Shown: positions 26,610 through 34,696 of the stretch, piece by piece
Layout: each line of letters begins with the position of its first letter
Position numbering within the stretch: position 1 is the first letter of the stretch
Assembly (NCBI RefSeq): GCF_032337115.1
Contig: NZ_JAVXZY010000001.1
Location: forward strand, 558,001 to 622,000
Direction of reading: 5' to 3'
Length of the DNA: 64,000 nucleotides
Source of the DNA: Roseateles_C aquae
GTDB taxonomy: Bacteria; Pseudomonadota; Gammaproteobacteria; Burkholderiales; Burkholderiaceae_C
The notes under the pieces: model-generated
Seen by the model: the letters and a program-made list of their open reading frames with translations, nothing else
Told to the model about the DNA's origin: nothing
Databases searched by the model: none
Position numbers and translations under genes: made by a program

Positions 26610-27527
26610 ATGAAGCTGACGCCCCGGCTCGCCCTCTTGCTCACCCTGCCGCCGCTGATGTGGGCCGGCAACGCGGTGGTCGGCCGCCTGGTCGCCAGCA
26701 GTGTGCCGCCGCTGCTGCTCAACGCGCTGCGCTGGAGCCTGGCTTTTGTGCTGCTGGCGCCGCTGGCTCGTGGCCTCTACGCGCAGCGCGGCGAATTGCT
26801 GCGCCGCTGGCGCTACTTCGCCGTCGTCGGCTTTCTGGGCATGGGCTGCTACAACGCACTGCAGTACCAGGCGCTGCACAGTTCGACGCCGATGAATGTG
26901 ACGCTGATTGCCGCCAGCCTGCCGGTCTGGATGCTGGCCATTGGCGCACTGCTGTTCGGCGTCATGCCGAGCCCGCGCCAGCTGCTCGGCGCCCTGCTCT
27001 CACTGGCCGGCGTGGCACTGGTGATTGCACGCGGCGAGTTGGCGGCGCTGGCGCATATCCAGTTCCTGCCCGGCGATATGCTGATGCTCTTGGCGATCTT
27101 TTCCTGGGCGCTCTACAGCTGGTTGCTGGCCCGCCCCCCGCGGTTCTTGCGCAGTGAGATGCAGGGCGAGCAGCGGCCGAACTGGAATTGGGCCGAGCTG
27201 CTGATGGCACAGCTGGTCTTCGGCCTCGCTTTCGCCGGCAGCATGGCTGGCCTGGAGCAGTGGCACGGCGCCGCGCCGGTGGCCTGGGGGCCAGGTCTTG
27301 CGCTGGCCCTGGTCTATGTCGCCATCGGCCCCTCGCTGATCGCCTACCGCTGCTGGGGCCTGGGCGTGGCCGAGGCCGGCCCGTCGCTGGCGGCCTTCTT
27401 TGGCAATCTGACGCCGGTGTTCGCCGCGCTGATGTCGGCGGCGATGCTGGGCGAGTGGCCGCAGCCCTATCACGGCGCCGCCTTCGCGCTGATTGCCGCC
27501 GGCATTGCCGTCAGCGCAAGGCGCTGA
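26610..27527 (+). CDS. EamA-family (DMT) transporter
   Basis: Inner-membrane carrier of about 305 residues with ten predicted helices in two EamA repeats. The first begins LTLPPLMWAGNAVVGRL and the second carries YRCWGLGVAEAGPSLAAFF and FGNLTPVFAALMS, both typical of the drug/metabolite transporter superfamily. The substrate cannot be inferred. The ATG at 26610 (MKLTPRLA) is chosen; an ATG at 26583 would add nine residues. It ends 2 bases before the end of the convergent CsgG-like gene. Confidence 0.87.
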   Translation: MKLTPRLALLLTLPPLMWAGNAVVGRLVASSVPPLLLNALRWSLAFVLLAPLARGLYAQRGELLRRWRYFAVVGFLGMGCYNALQYQALHSSTPMNVTLIAASLPVWMLAIGALLFGVMPSPRQLLGALLSLAGVALVIARGELAALAHIQFLPGDMLMLLAIFSWALYSWLLARPPRFLRSEMQGEQRPNWNWAELLMAQLVFGLAFAGSMAGLEQWHGAAPVAWGPGLALALVYVAIGPSLIAYRCWGLGVAEAGPSLAAFFGNLTPVFAALMSAAMLGEWPQPYHGAAFALIAAGIAVSARR

Positions 27528-27529
27528 GC

Positions 27530-28822
27530 TTATTGCGACTGACGGCTGCCGGTGAAGCTGCCCGAGCCATTGCCGCGGGCCATGCGCCAGGTGCCATTGA
27601 CGGCGCCGCTCATCGGATCGATGGCGCCGGTGAACACGGCCCCCCCGGCCTGACCATTGGCCGTCAGCGTCACTCGGCCGTTAGGCGCCACCGCCCCCTG
27701 GATGCCAAAAGCACCAGTCTGGGCCGACTGGCCCTGGCCGCTGACCATGCCATTGGGCATCACGACCACGGTGAAGCTGCCCTGATCGGCGCCATAGAAG
27801 CTGCCGCTGAAACTGCCGTAGATGCCGCTGCCGGTCGTCAGCGGAGCCGGCGCCGGCGCTGCAGCCACCGGGCCGCAGGCGCCGACCAGGGTGCGCTGCA
27901 CCCAGCCGCTGAAGTTGGCCGCGTCGACATAAACAAAGCCGTTCTTGACCTCGCCGGAGGCAATCAACTCCTCGGTCTTGGGCACGGTGGCCACCACCTT
28001 GGCGTCCTTGGCCGCGTCGGCATAGGCCTTGACGTTGGCGATCTTGGCGCACAGCGTCTGGCCGGCCTGCTGTGGCGCCTCGGCCTTGGTTGAGGCGGCA
28101 GCATTGGCATCGCCGGCTGCGCTGCTGCTCTTGATCAGCGAGGGCTGATCGCGGATGGTCTGGACGATCTTGTTGTAGTTGTCGAGGAAGCTGGCGGCCA
28201 CCATCTTGCCCTCGGGGGTGCTGGTGTAGCCGCCCAAGGCGCCGAGCGCGCCGCCGCCAAAGGCCCAGCCGCCGATACCGAAATCGGTCTTGGTCGCCTT
28301 GCCCTCGGCCGCCGCCACCTGGATGCTGGAGCGCACATCGGCCACCAGCAGGCTGGTCGAGGCTTCCTTGAACTTGAGGCTGCCGGCGATGGCGCCGAGC
28401 ACGCCCAACTTGCCGAACAGCGCGCCACCGACACCGCCGGTGGTCGAGGAGCCGACCTGCACATTGGGCGTCATCACAAAGTCGGCCGCCTGCATCTGGC
28501 CCTTGCCAACGTTGGACTCCTGGCGCAGATCGCCACCCTGGGCCAGCGCCCGCTCCTGCTGCAGGTTTTGCATCGCGACGCCGCGTTCGACCACGTCGAA
28601 GCAGCCGGACTGCTGGATCATCATCCGCAGCAAGGCAGCCGGCGAACCCAGGCCGTATTGCGAGAGGTGATTCCAGCCGGTCTGCGGCTCGGCCACGGCG
28701 ATCACGCCGAGCTTGGTCGAGCATTTCTCGACCTGCGAGCTGGTCTCTTCGGCCTGGGCCGCACCCACGGCCGCCAGCGCCATTACGGCGCCCAGCGCCA
28801 GCTTCCATCTGCTTGTTTGCAT
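27530..28822 (-). CDS. Secreted CsgG-like protein with SH3-like and Gly-rich beta domain
   Basis: Exported protein of 430 residues. After the signal peptide (MQTSRWKLALGAVMALAAVGAAQA) comes a CsgG/HfaB-like domain (GVIAVAEPQ, LLRMMIQQSGCFDVVERG, LQQERALAQGG; residues about 30-200). A segment like an SH3 repeat follows (KNGFVYVDAANFSGWVQ, about 300-330), and then a C-terminal Gly/Ser-rich beta domain with GIYGSFSGSFYGAD through GSGSFTGSR. CsgG is an outer-membrane lipoprotein pore for curli, but here the signal peptide has no lipobox Cys and no curli genes are near. AAGGGG precedes the start. Its function is not known. Confidence 0.72.
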   Translation of the reverse strand: MQTSRWKLALGAVMALAAVGAAQAEETSSQVEKCSTKLGVIAVAEPQTGWNHLSQYGLGSPAALLRMMIQQSGCFDVVERGVAMQNLQQERALAQGGDLRQESNVGKGQMQAADFVMTPNVQVGSSTTGGVGGALFGKLGVLGAIAGSLKFKEASTSLLVADVRSSIQVAAAEGKATKTDFGIGGWAFGGGALGALGGYTSTPEGKMVAASFLDNYNKIVQTIRDQPSLIKSSSAAGDANAAASTKAEAPQQAGQTLCAKIANVKAYADAAKDAKVVATVPKTEELIASGEVKNGFVYVDAANFSGWVQRTLVGACGPVAAAPAPAPLTTGSGIYGSFSGSFYGADQGSFTVVVMPNGMVSGQGQSAQTGAFGIQGAVAPNGRVTLTANGQAGGAVFTGAIDPMSGAVNGTWRMARGNGSGSFTGSRQSQ

Positions 28823-28952
28823 TGCCATCCCCTTGCTCAGAATTGCAGCGCCGCAGGTTTGATCGCGACGCACGGCGCGCATTGTCTCCAGCAGCCAGGG
28901 CCTGGTCGCGGCGGCAGCGCGGCGCAGAAGTTACCGCTGGTAACGCCGGCTG

Positions 28953-29741
28953 TCAAAACGTCCCCGGGTAGGCGCCGCCATCGAGTAAGATGTTTTGTCC
29001 GGTCAGATAAGCGGCCTGCACGCTGCACAGCATCGCGCAGATGGCGCCGAACTCGGCGGCCGTGCCAAATCGCTGTGCTGGAATGCCGGCCGCTCGCCGC
29101 GCCGCCACCGCGTCAAGTGCCTGGCCGGTCTTCTCGGCGCCGGCACGCAGAGTCTTCTGTAGCCGCTCGGTATCGAATGCGCCGGGCAGCAGGTTGTTGA
29201 TCGTCACATTGCGCGAGGCCAGCGCCGGCTGGCGCGCCAGGCCGGCAACAAAACCGGTCAGCCCCGAACGCGCGCCATTGGAGAGGCCCAGCGTATCAAT
29301 CGGTGCCTTCACCGCGCCCGAGGTGATGTTGATGATGCGACCGAAGCCGCGCGCGGCCATCGCGTCCACCGTGGCCTTGATCAGCGCAATCGGCGTCAGC
29401 ATATTGGCCTCCAGCGCGGCCAACCAGGCCTCGCGGTCCCAGTCGCGGAAATCGCCGGGAGGCGGTCCGCCGGCGTTGTTGACCAGGATGTCAACCTGCG
29501 GGCAGGCCTGCAGCGCTGCGGCACGACCGGCCTCGGTGCTGATGTCGCCGGCCACGGCCAGCACCTGCACGGCCGGGTTCTGCACCCGCAGCGCCGCGGC
29601 CGTGGCCTCCAGCGCCTCGACACCGCGAGCGGTGATCACCACATTGACGCCCTCGGCCACCAAGGCCTCGGCGCAGCCCCGGCCCAGGCCCTTGCTGGCC
29701 GCACACACCAAGGCCCAGCGGCCCTTCAATCCCAGATCCAT
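28953..29741 (-). CDS. SDR family oxidoreductase with altered catalytic residues
   Basis: Classical-size short-chain dehydrogenase, 262 residues. It has the dinucleotide motif AASKGLGRGCA (a TGxxxGxG variant), GDIS, LVNNAGGPPPG and the structural Asn region. The catalytic Ser is present (INITSG, Ser141). At the usual spacing the Tyr is Ser154 and the Lys is Arg158 (LSNGARSG), so the YxxxK pair is missing. It may bind a nucleotide and act differently, or not be a dehydrogenase. It starts 4 bases after the EamA transporter gene on the same strand, so they are likely co-transcribed. Confidence 0.85.
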   Translation of the reverse strand: MDLGLKGRWALVCAASKGLGRGCAEALVAEGVNVVITARGVEALEATAAALRVQNPAVQVLAVAGDISTEAGRAAALQACPQVDILVNNAGGPPPGDFRDWDREAWLAALEANMLTPIALIKATVDAMAARGFGRIINITSGAVKAPIDTLGLSNGARSGLTGFVAGLARQPALASRNVTINNLLPGAFDTERLQKTLRAGAEKTGQALDAVAARRAAGIPAQRFGTAAEFGAICAMLCSVQAAYLTGQNILLDGGAYPGTF

Positions 29742-29745
29742 AGAC

Positions 29746-30666
29746 TCATCTCCAACGTCCCAGCAACCACACGCCGCCCAGCACCAGCACCGTGCCGCCG
29801 GCCACCCAGGGTGTCAGCGGCTCGTCCAGTATCAGCATGCCCATCAACAGCGTGGACATGGGCCCGATCATGCCTGTCTGCGCCGTCACCGCGGCGCCAA
29901 CGCGTTCGATCGCCATCATCACCATCAGCACCGGCGCAAAGGTGCAGGCCAGCGCATTGAGCAGCGACAGCCACAGCACCGGTGAGGGCTGAGCCAGCGC
30001 CAGCGACACTGGCCTGAGCAGCAGAAACTGCGCGATGCAAAGCCCGCAGGCCACGCTGCTGGCCAGGCCGGTGAGGCGCAGCGAGCCGAGCCGGCGCACC
30101 TCCTCGCCGCTGAACAGCAAATAGCAGGCATAGCTGAGCGCGCTGCCGAACACCAGGGCCGCGCCGCGCCAGACCTCGGGGCCCTGCCAGTGAAGTTCCT
30201 GACCGAAGACCAGCAGCACGCCGCTGTAGCTGATGCCCAGGGCCAGCAACTGGCGCAGGCTGACGCGGCGCTTGAAGATCAGCCAGCCCAGCAGCAGCAC
30301 CAGGGTCGGGTTGAGATAAAGAATCAGCCGCTCGAAACCGGCGCTGATATAGGCCAGACCGGCGAAGTCCAGGTAGCTGGCCAGGTAGTAGCCGCTGAAA
30401 CCCAGGCCAAGAACGGCCAGGCGATCGCGCCAGCTCAACGCCGGCTGGCCGCGGCCGGCCCACCAGGCCAGTGCCAGGAACAGCGGCAGCGCGAACGACA
30501 TGCGCAGCATGATCAGCGTGACCGCATCAACGCCATGCCGGTACGCCAGCTTGACGATGATGGCCTTGCCGGAAAAGGCCACCGCGCCCAGGCTGGCCAG
30601 CGCCATGCCTGGCCAAAGCGGCCGGGATTCGCCGGCCGATGTTGCTGCTGCTGTCATCGGGCTCAT
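29746..30666 (-). CDS. EamA-family (DMT) transporter
   Basis: Second carrier of the drug/metabolite transporter superfamily in the window, about 306 residues with ten helices in two repeats: LASLGAVAFSGKAIIVKLAY at the start and ERVGAAVTAQTGMIGPMSTLLM near the end. It resembles YdcZ/RhaT-like exporters only in general fold; the substrate is unknown. The start at 30666 (MSPMTAAA) is preferred, with 30657 as alternative. It is the first gene of a two-gene unit with the SDR and is divergent from the prepilin operon. Confidence 0.85.
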   Translation of the reverse strand: MSPMTAAATSAGESRPLWPGMALASLGAVAFSGKAIIVKLAYRHGVDAVTLIMLRMSFALPLFLALAWWAGRGQPALSWRDRLAVLGLGFSGYYLASYLDFAGLAYISAGFERLILYLNPTLVLLLGWLIFKRRVSLRQLLALGISYSGVLLVFGQELHWQGPEVWRGAALVFGSALSYACYLLFSGEEVRRLGSLRLTGLASSVACGLCIAQFLLLRPVSLALAQPSPVLWLSLLNALACTFAPVLMVMMAIERVGAAVTAQTGMIGPMSTLLMGMLILDEPLTPWVAGGTVLVLGGVWLLGRWR

Positions 30667-30740
30667 TCTAGGAAGCGCGCCAGGGCCGCGGCATCGTGAA
30701 GTCGAAAGCCCCGCCACAGCCGCGGCGAAGTCGCCAGCCT

Positions 30741-30831
30741 GGTCTTAAATTGGTCTCGAAATCTGTCGCGCCCGTGACAAAGCTCGCAGACAGCAGCGCT
30801 GAGCGCTTTCTACAATCGGTCTCAAATTGGT
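30741..30831 (+). promoter_or_regulatory. Phased direct repeats at the prepilin promoter
   Basis: Three copies of GGTCT(Y)RAAAT: GGTCTTAAATT at 30741, GGTCTCGAAAT at 30752 (11 bases on, one helical turn) and GGTCTCAAATT at 30818, just after the -10 box. The first and third extend to GGTCTYAAATTGGT with 13 of 14 bases equal. The arrangement looks like binding sites for a transcription factor. Which factor is unknown. Confidence 0.5.
30787..30816 (+). promoter_or_regulatory. Candidate sigma-70 promoter of the prepilin operon
   Basis: CAGACA (30787-30792), an 18-base spacer and TACAAT (30811-30816) stand 80 bases before the first pilin ATG. The -10 box is good and the -35 matches four of six positions. 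Confidence 0.5.
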
Positions 30832-30896
30832 ATTGCCATCCATGCAGCAGCGCCCCCGCGCTGAGCCCTGCGGGGCTGGAGGACGAGGAGACCCTG

Positions 30897-31319
30897 ATGA
30901 CGACTGTGCCCCGGCACCGCGCCAGCCTGCGCGGCCTGACCCTGATCGAGCTGATGATTGCCCTGGCCCTCGTGGCCATCCTGGCCGCGGTCGCGATGCC
31001 GGCCTACACCAGCTACATCACCAAGGCCCGCGCCAAGGATGCCAGCGCCGATCTGGCCGCGCTGGCGCTGAACATGGAGAACCGCTACCAGTTGCAACTC
31101 AGCTACCCGGTCAACGCCGCCAACACGGTGGCCAGCAGCAGCAACTTTTCCGGCTGGGCGCCGACGCAATCGGCCTTCTTCAACTACACCCTGGTCAGCA
31201 CCGCCAGCAGCTACACGCTGACGGCCACCGGCAAGGCCGGCGCCAGCGGCTGCACGCTGACGCTGGACAACAGCAACGCGCGCAGCGCCACCAGTGCCTG
31301 CGGCTTCAGCTCATGGTGA
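30897..31319 (+). CDS. Type IV pilin PilE-like protein
   Basis: Prepilin of 140 residues, probably a minor or tip pilin of the type IV pilus. A class III leader ends in RG (Gly13), and the mature N-terminus LTLIELMIALALVAILAAV has Glu at +5 (Glu18). The C-terminal half has the two cysteines of the disulfide D-region in SGCTLTL and ATSACGFSSW, as in PilE of Burkholderiales minor-pilin clusters. The first mature residue is Leu instead of Phe. GAGGAG precedes the ATG at 30897. It opens a five-gene unit in which every gene overlaps the next. Confidence 0.9.
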   Translation: MTTVPRHRASLRGLTLIELMIALALVAILAAVAMPAYTSYITKARAKDASADLAALALNMENRYQLQLSYPVNAANTVASSSNFSGWAPTQSAFFNYTLVSTASSYTLTATGKAGASGCTLTLDNSNARSATSACGFSSW

Positions 31320-31789
31320 GGCCCGCTGCGCGTTCTCAGCGCGGTTTCAGCGTCATCGAAATGATGGTGGTGCTGACGCTGATGCTGCTGATCGCCGTCG
31401 CCGCCGCGCCCTTTGCCAGCAGCTGGGGCAATCAGGCAGCGGTGCGCCAGACCCAAAGCCTGCTGCTGCAGGCGATGGCACTGGCCAAGGCCACCGCGCT
31501 GCGCAACCCCCAAGCCAGCCCGGCCGACCAGCCGGCAGCCACCCTGCTCAGTAGCGCGGCCGGCCTGTGTGTCTTCGCCGGCACGCCCAGCAGCCTGGCC
31601 TGCAGCGGTGCGCTGTGGCGCGCCACGCCCTCGGCCAGCATCCAGCTGCAGGGCGCCACCAGCCAGTGCATCGCGCTGGCCAGCGACGGCCGCCCACTCA
31701 ACGCCAGCGTCGGCAGCACCGACTGCCTGAGCACCCTCAGCTACACCATCAGCCGCGGCAATGAAACCAGCCAAGCGCAACTCAACTAA
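31313..31789 (+). CDS. FimT/GspH-like minor prepilin
   Basis: Prepilin of 158 residues with the leader MVRPAARSQRG|FSVIEMMVV (cut after Gly11, Glu16 at +5), one N-terminal membrane helix and a small globular domain with four cysteines. Members of the FimT/FimU/GspH family prime pilus assembly and, in some bacteria, bind DNA. The ATG lies within the last codons of the preceding pilin gene (7-base overlap), pointing to translational coupling; a GTG one codon on is an alternative start. It overlaps the next gene by 29 bases. Confidence 0.85.
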   Translation: MVRPAARSQRGFSVIEMMVVLTLMLLIAVAAAPFASSWGNQAAVRQTQSLLLQAMALAKATALRNPQASPADQPAATLLSSAAGLCVFAGTPSSLACSGALWRATPSASIQLQGATSQCIALASDGRPLNASVGSTDCLSTLSYTISRGNETSQAQLN

Positions 31790-32186
31790 ACGGCAACGCG
31801 GCGACGCCCTGCTGGAGAGCCTGGTCGCCGTCGCGCTGCTGGGCATCATCGGCCTGGGCCTGTGCTACGCCCTGGGCCGTGCCATGGTGGCGCAGAAGTA
31901 CCAGAAGGCGCAGAGCCTGACGGTGCAGGCGGTGCGCTCGACGCTGCAGTCGCAAGGCGTGGCGAGCGCCTGCCCGACAAGCGGCAGCAACAGCAGCACG
32001 CAAAGCATCAGCCTCAGCCTCAGCGACAGCATCAGCCTCAGCAATGTGCAAAAGTCCTGCACCATCGCCGCCGTCACCGTTTCGGTCAATGGCGTGACCA
32101 AGACAGCGCAGCTGCCACTGGTGCGCTATGCCGTCGACGCCCAAACCCTGCTGGGGCCAGGCACCTTGATGCTGGGCAATCAATGA
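31761..32186 (+). CDS. PilV-like minor prepilin
   Basis: Prepilin of 141 residues. A basic leader MKPAKRNSTKRQRG is cut before Asp15, and the hydrophobic helix begins DALLESLVAVALLGI with Glu at +5. It is followed by a Ser/Thr-rich globular part with repeated SISLSLSDSISLS. The DALLE start and position second or third in the cluster are usual for PilV. It overlaps the preceding gene by 29 bases and shares ATGA with the next. It is shorter than typical PilV (about 170-185). Confidence 0.8.
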   Translation: MKPAKRNSTKRQRGDALLESLVAVALLGIIGLGLCYALGRAMVAQKYQKAQSLTVQAVRSTLQSQGVASACPTSGSNSSTQSISLSLSDSISLSNVQKSCTIAAVTVSVNGVTKTAQLPLVRYAVDAQTLLGPGTLMLGNQ

Positions 32187-32872
32187 TGCGGCGCTTTCAA
32201 GCAGGCGTCAGCCTGATCAGCCTGATGGTCGGCCTCGCGATCTCGATGTTCGCCGTGATGGGCGCGTTGGCCTTGTACCGCAGTGCCAGCCTCAATATGT
32301 TCGGCAATGGTGGACTGGTGCGCAATGCCGCGCAGGACGGTCAGCTGGCCAGCGGCCTGCTCAGCGCGCAGATCGCGCTGCAAGGCGCCGGCTACGGCAT
32401 CAGCAATGCCGCCAGCGGCACCGATCTGCTCTTGCTTGGCAATGGCAGCATCAGCAACGGACGGCTGAGCGGTACGCCAACGACGATTCTGAACAGCGCC
32501 ACCAGCGGCAATCTGCTGGTCTGGGGCGAGCAGATCAATGGCGTTTACCGTTGCCAGGCCTTGCTGATCGACAGCAACGACAAGTCCCTGCGCCTCTACA
32601 AGTCCAGTGGCAGCTGCAGCCCCTTGGCCAGCAACTGGAATGGCGCCATGGGCTGGAGCAGCAGCACGCTGATTGCCCCCCATGTGCTCAGCCAAGCGCC
32701 ACGGCTGAGCCTGCGCGGCAATGCCGGTTGCTGGCCCTATGGCGCGGTGCCCAACACCATCAGCAGCCTGGCCGCACCCAGCGCGCCGCTGGAGCTGCAG
32801 CTGGGCTACGACACCAGCACCGCCGGCGCCAGCAATACCTACACCCTTTGCCTGTCCAACTTCCGCTCATGA
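32183..32872 (+). CDS. PilW-like minor prepilin lacking Glu5
   Basis: Prepilin-like protein of 229 residues. The leader MMRRFQAG is followed by VSLISLMVGLAISMFAVMGA. The residue at +5 of the mature protein is Ser13 instead of the conserved Glu that pairs with the N-terminus of the neighbouring subunit. The body is Ser/Gly/Asn-rich with several cysteines, as in PilW, which bridges other minor pilins at the pilus tip. Normal PilW proteins are about 270-350 residues, so this one is short. Starts by the ATGA overlap with the PilV-like gene and ends in the same way with the next gene. Confidence 0.78.
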   Translation: MMRRFQAGVSLISLMVGLAISMFAVMGALALYRSASLNMFGNGGLVRNAAQDGQLASGLLSAQIALQGAGYGISNAASGTDLLLLGNGSISNGRLSGTPTTILNSATSGNLLVWGEQINGVYRCQALLIDSNDKSLRLYKSSGSCSPLASNWNGAMGWSSSTLIAPHVLSQAPRLSLRGNAGCWPYGAVPNTISSLAAPSAPLELQLGYDTSTAGASNTYTLCLSNFRS

Positions 32873-34683
32873 AGACACGACGCTCACAGGCCGGCATGGC
32901 CTCGCTGCTGTTCATGCTGCTGTCCGGCCTGGCGCTGGGGGCGATGGTGTTTGGCGCCGTCTACTATGTGCGCGGGCTGCAGGCCCAATCGGTCACCGTC
33001 CATGCGCTGACCCAGGCCCAGCTGCGTGCCTGGAGCGGCGCCGAGGCCCTGCGCCAGTACCTCTACCAGCTCGGCGCCACGCCGGCGGCGGCGCTCAGCG
33101 GTGGCCAGTCGATCAGCTTCAACGGACTGAGCGGCGTCAGCGCCACCGTCAGCGCGGTCACGCCGAACGAAACCAGCAACTGTGGCGGCGGCACCCTGGT
33201 CGCGGCCGACATCGTGGGCAGCAGCGGTGGCGCGAATTCGCTGCTGGGGGTCGTCTACTGCGCGCGCGGCTCGGCCGCCAGCAGCGGCACCCTGGTCGAA
33301 GCCATCAATATCAAGGGCGATCTGCAACTGGGCGGTGATCTGAACGTCAGCAGCGACAGCTCCACCCGCATGGTGGTCGACGGCCGGGTCAGCGGCAGCG
33401 GCAGCCTGAACGGCATCTCCAATCTCTATGCCAGCGGCGACGTCAGCCTGGGCGGCGCCACCAGCATCGCGACGCTGTTTTCCGAGGGCAATATCAGCCT
33501 CGATGGCAGCGGCCAATACACCAGCGTGAACAGCATGCGCAATGTCAGCCTGAGTGGCAGCGTGCAGGTGGCCACGCTCAATGCCAATGGCGCGGTCAGC
33601 CTGCAAAGCAATACCGTCACCGAGCTCAACGCCATCGGCAACGTCAGCCTGGGCAGCAATGCCGGGGTCAGCCAGCTGAAGACGCAGGGCAATGTCAGCG
33701 CCAACAACAGCCGCATCACCGGCACCGCCAGCGTCCAGGGCGACTACAGCGAAAGCAGCAATGGCGCCGTGAACGCCGGCCGCTATGGCGGCAGCTTGAG
33801 CAAGCCGAGCTGGAACAACCAGCTGAATCTGAGCCGCCAGGCCGGCCTGCAAGTCGCCATCACGCCGCTCACTGCGACCACGATCAGCACGCCGCGTATC
33901 GACACCTATGCCTTCAAGGCCTCGGCCAACTATGTGTTCGAACGCGTCGGCAACGACACCCGGGTGACCGTCAACAGCGTGCACAGCATTCCCGATGGCA
34001 GCTACTACCTGGCCGGCAGCGGTGCCAACCAGGACTGGCTGTGCCGCACAAACAGCTATGCCGCGGCCAGTTGCCTGGCCAAGATCTGCACCGGTTTTTC
34101 GGACCACAACAGCTGCTTCAGCTATGCCAACGGCACCTGGACGGTGGCCGGCCAAGGCATGGCGCCGGGCGTGGTCTGGTTCGCCGGCGACCTGATTGCC
34201 GGCCAGGGCAGCTACACCAACACCTTCCTGGCCAGCGGCAATATCAGTACCGCCGGCAACAACATCAGCACGGCTTTGAACTATGCCGGTGCTGCCACGG
34301 TGTGCAGCCAGACCCAGTTCCCGGGCCTCTACCCCAGCAATTTCTGCAACAGCAGCGGCGCGCTGATCGAAAACGCGCTTGGCAATATCGTCTTCGCGGC
34401 CGGCGGCTATGTCGGCAGCAGTTTCAGCGGCGGCCGCATCGACCTGAGTGCGTCCAACCATGTCTATGGCGACGTGCTGGCCGGCGACACCCTGACCACC
34501 GGCGGCAGCACCGTCGTGCACGGCTATATGGTGGCCGCCCGCGGCAGCAATATCGGCAGCAGCCGCCTATCGGCCAGCACCTCGCTGGACCTGCGCAATC
34601 TGCCCAGCAGCTTCAAGCCCGGCCAGCTGCCGACACCCGGCACGCCGCTCTCGGCGACGCTGCTGTGGTCGCGCTACCGTTAA
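32869..34683 (+). CDS. PilX-like prepilin fused to a bactofilin-like beta-solenoid
   Basis: Protein of 604 residues, far longer than PilX (about 170-200). The N-terminus is a class III leader, MKTRRSQAG|MASLLFMLLSGLALG, followed by a membrane helix without Glu5, as in PilX/GspK. Residues about 150-300 hold a 17-residue repeat with consensus x-G-N-V-S-L; the Gly position recurs at 156, 172, 190, 207, 224 (Arg), 241, 257, 274 and 291. This period fits a beta-solenoid like that of bactofilins. A second region with similar strands (VWFAGDLIAG, LASGNIS, NHVYGDVLAGDTL) fills 430-570, and cysteine pairs lie between. No pilY1 follows; the protein may be the tip adhesin. This role is inference. Confidence 0.75.
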   Translation: MKTRRSQAGMASLLFMLLSGLALGAMVFGAVYYVRGLQAQSVTVHALTQAQLRAWSGAEALRQYLYQLGATPAAALSGGQSISFNGLSGVSATVSAVTPNETSNCGGGTLVAADIVGSSGGANSLLGVVYCARGSAASSGTLVEAINIKGDLQLGGDLNVSSDSSTRMVVDGRVSGSGSLNGISNLYASGDVSLGGATSIATLFSEGNISLDGSGQYTSVNSMRNVSLSGSVQVATLNANGAVSLQSNTVTELNAIGNVSLGSNAGVSQLKTQGNVSANNSRITGTASVQGDYSESSNGAVNAGRYGGSLSKPSWNNQLNLSRQAGLQVAITPLTATTISTPRIDTYAFKASANYVFERVGNDTRVTVNSVHSIPDGSYYLAGSGANQDWLCRTNSYAAASCLAKICTGFSDHNSCFSYANGTWTVAGQGMAPGVVWFAGDLIAGQGSYTNTFLASGNISTAGNNISTALNYAGAATVCSQTQFPGLYPSNFCNSSGALIENALGNIVFAAGGYVGSSFSGGRIDLSASNHVYGDVLAGDTLTTGGSTVVHGYMVAARGSNIGSSRLSASTSLDLRNLPSSFKPGQLPTPGTPLSATLLWSRYR

Positions 34684-34696
34684 GGACGCGCTACCG

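Noticed and set aside
33400..33740. Possible CRISPR or DNA tandem repeat in the large pseudopilin gene
   Set aside because: The repetition is at the protein level (GNVSL every 17 residues); the bases between are not conserved as direct DNA repeats with spacers, and the frame stays open.
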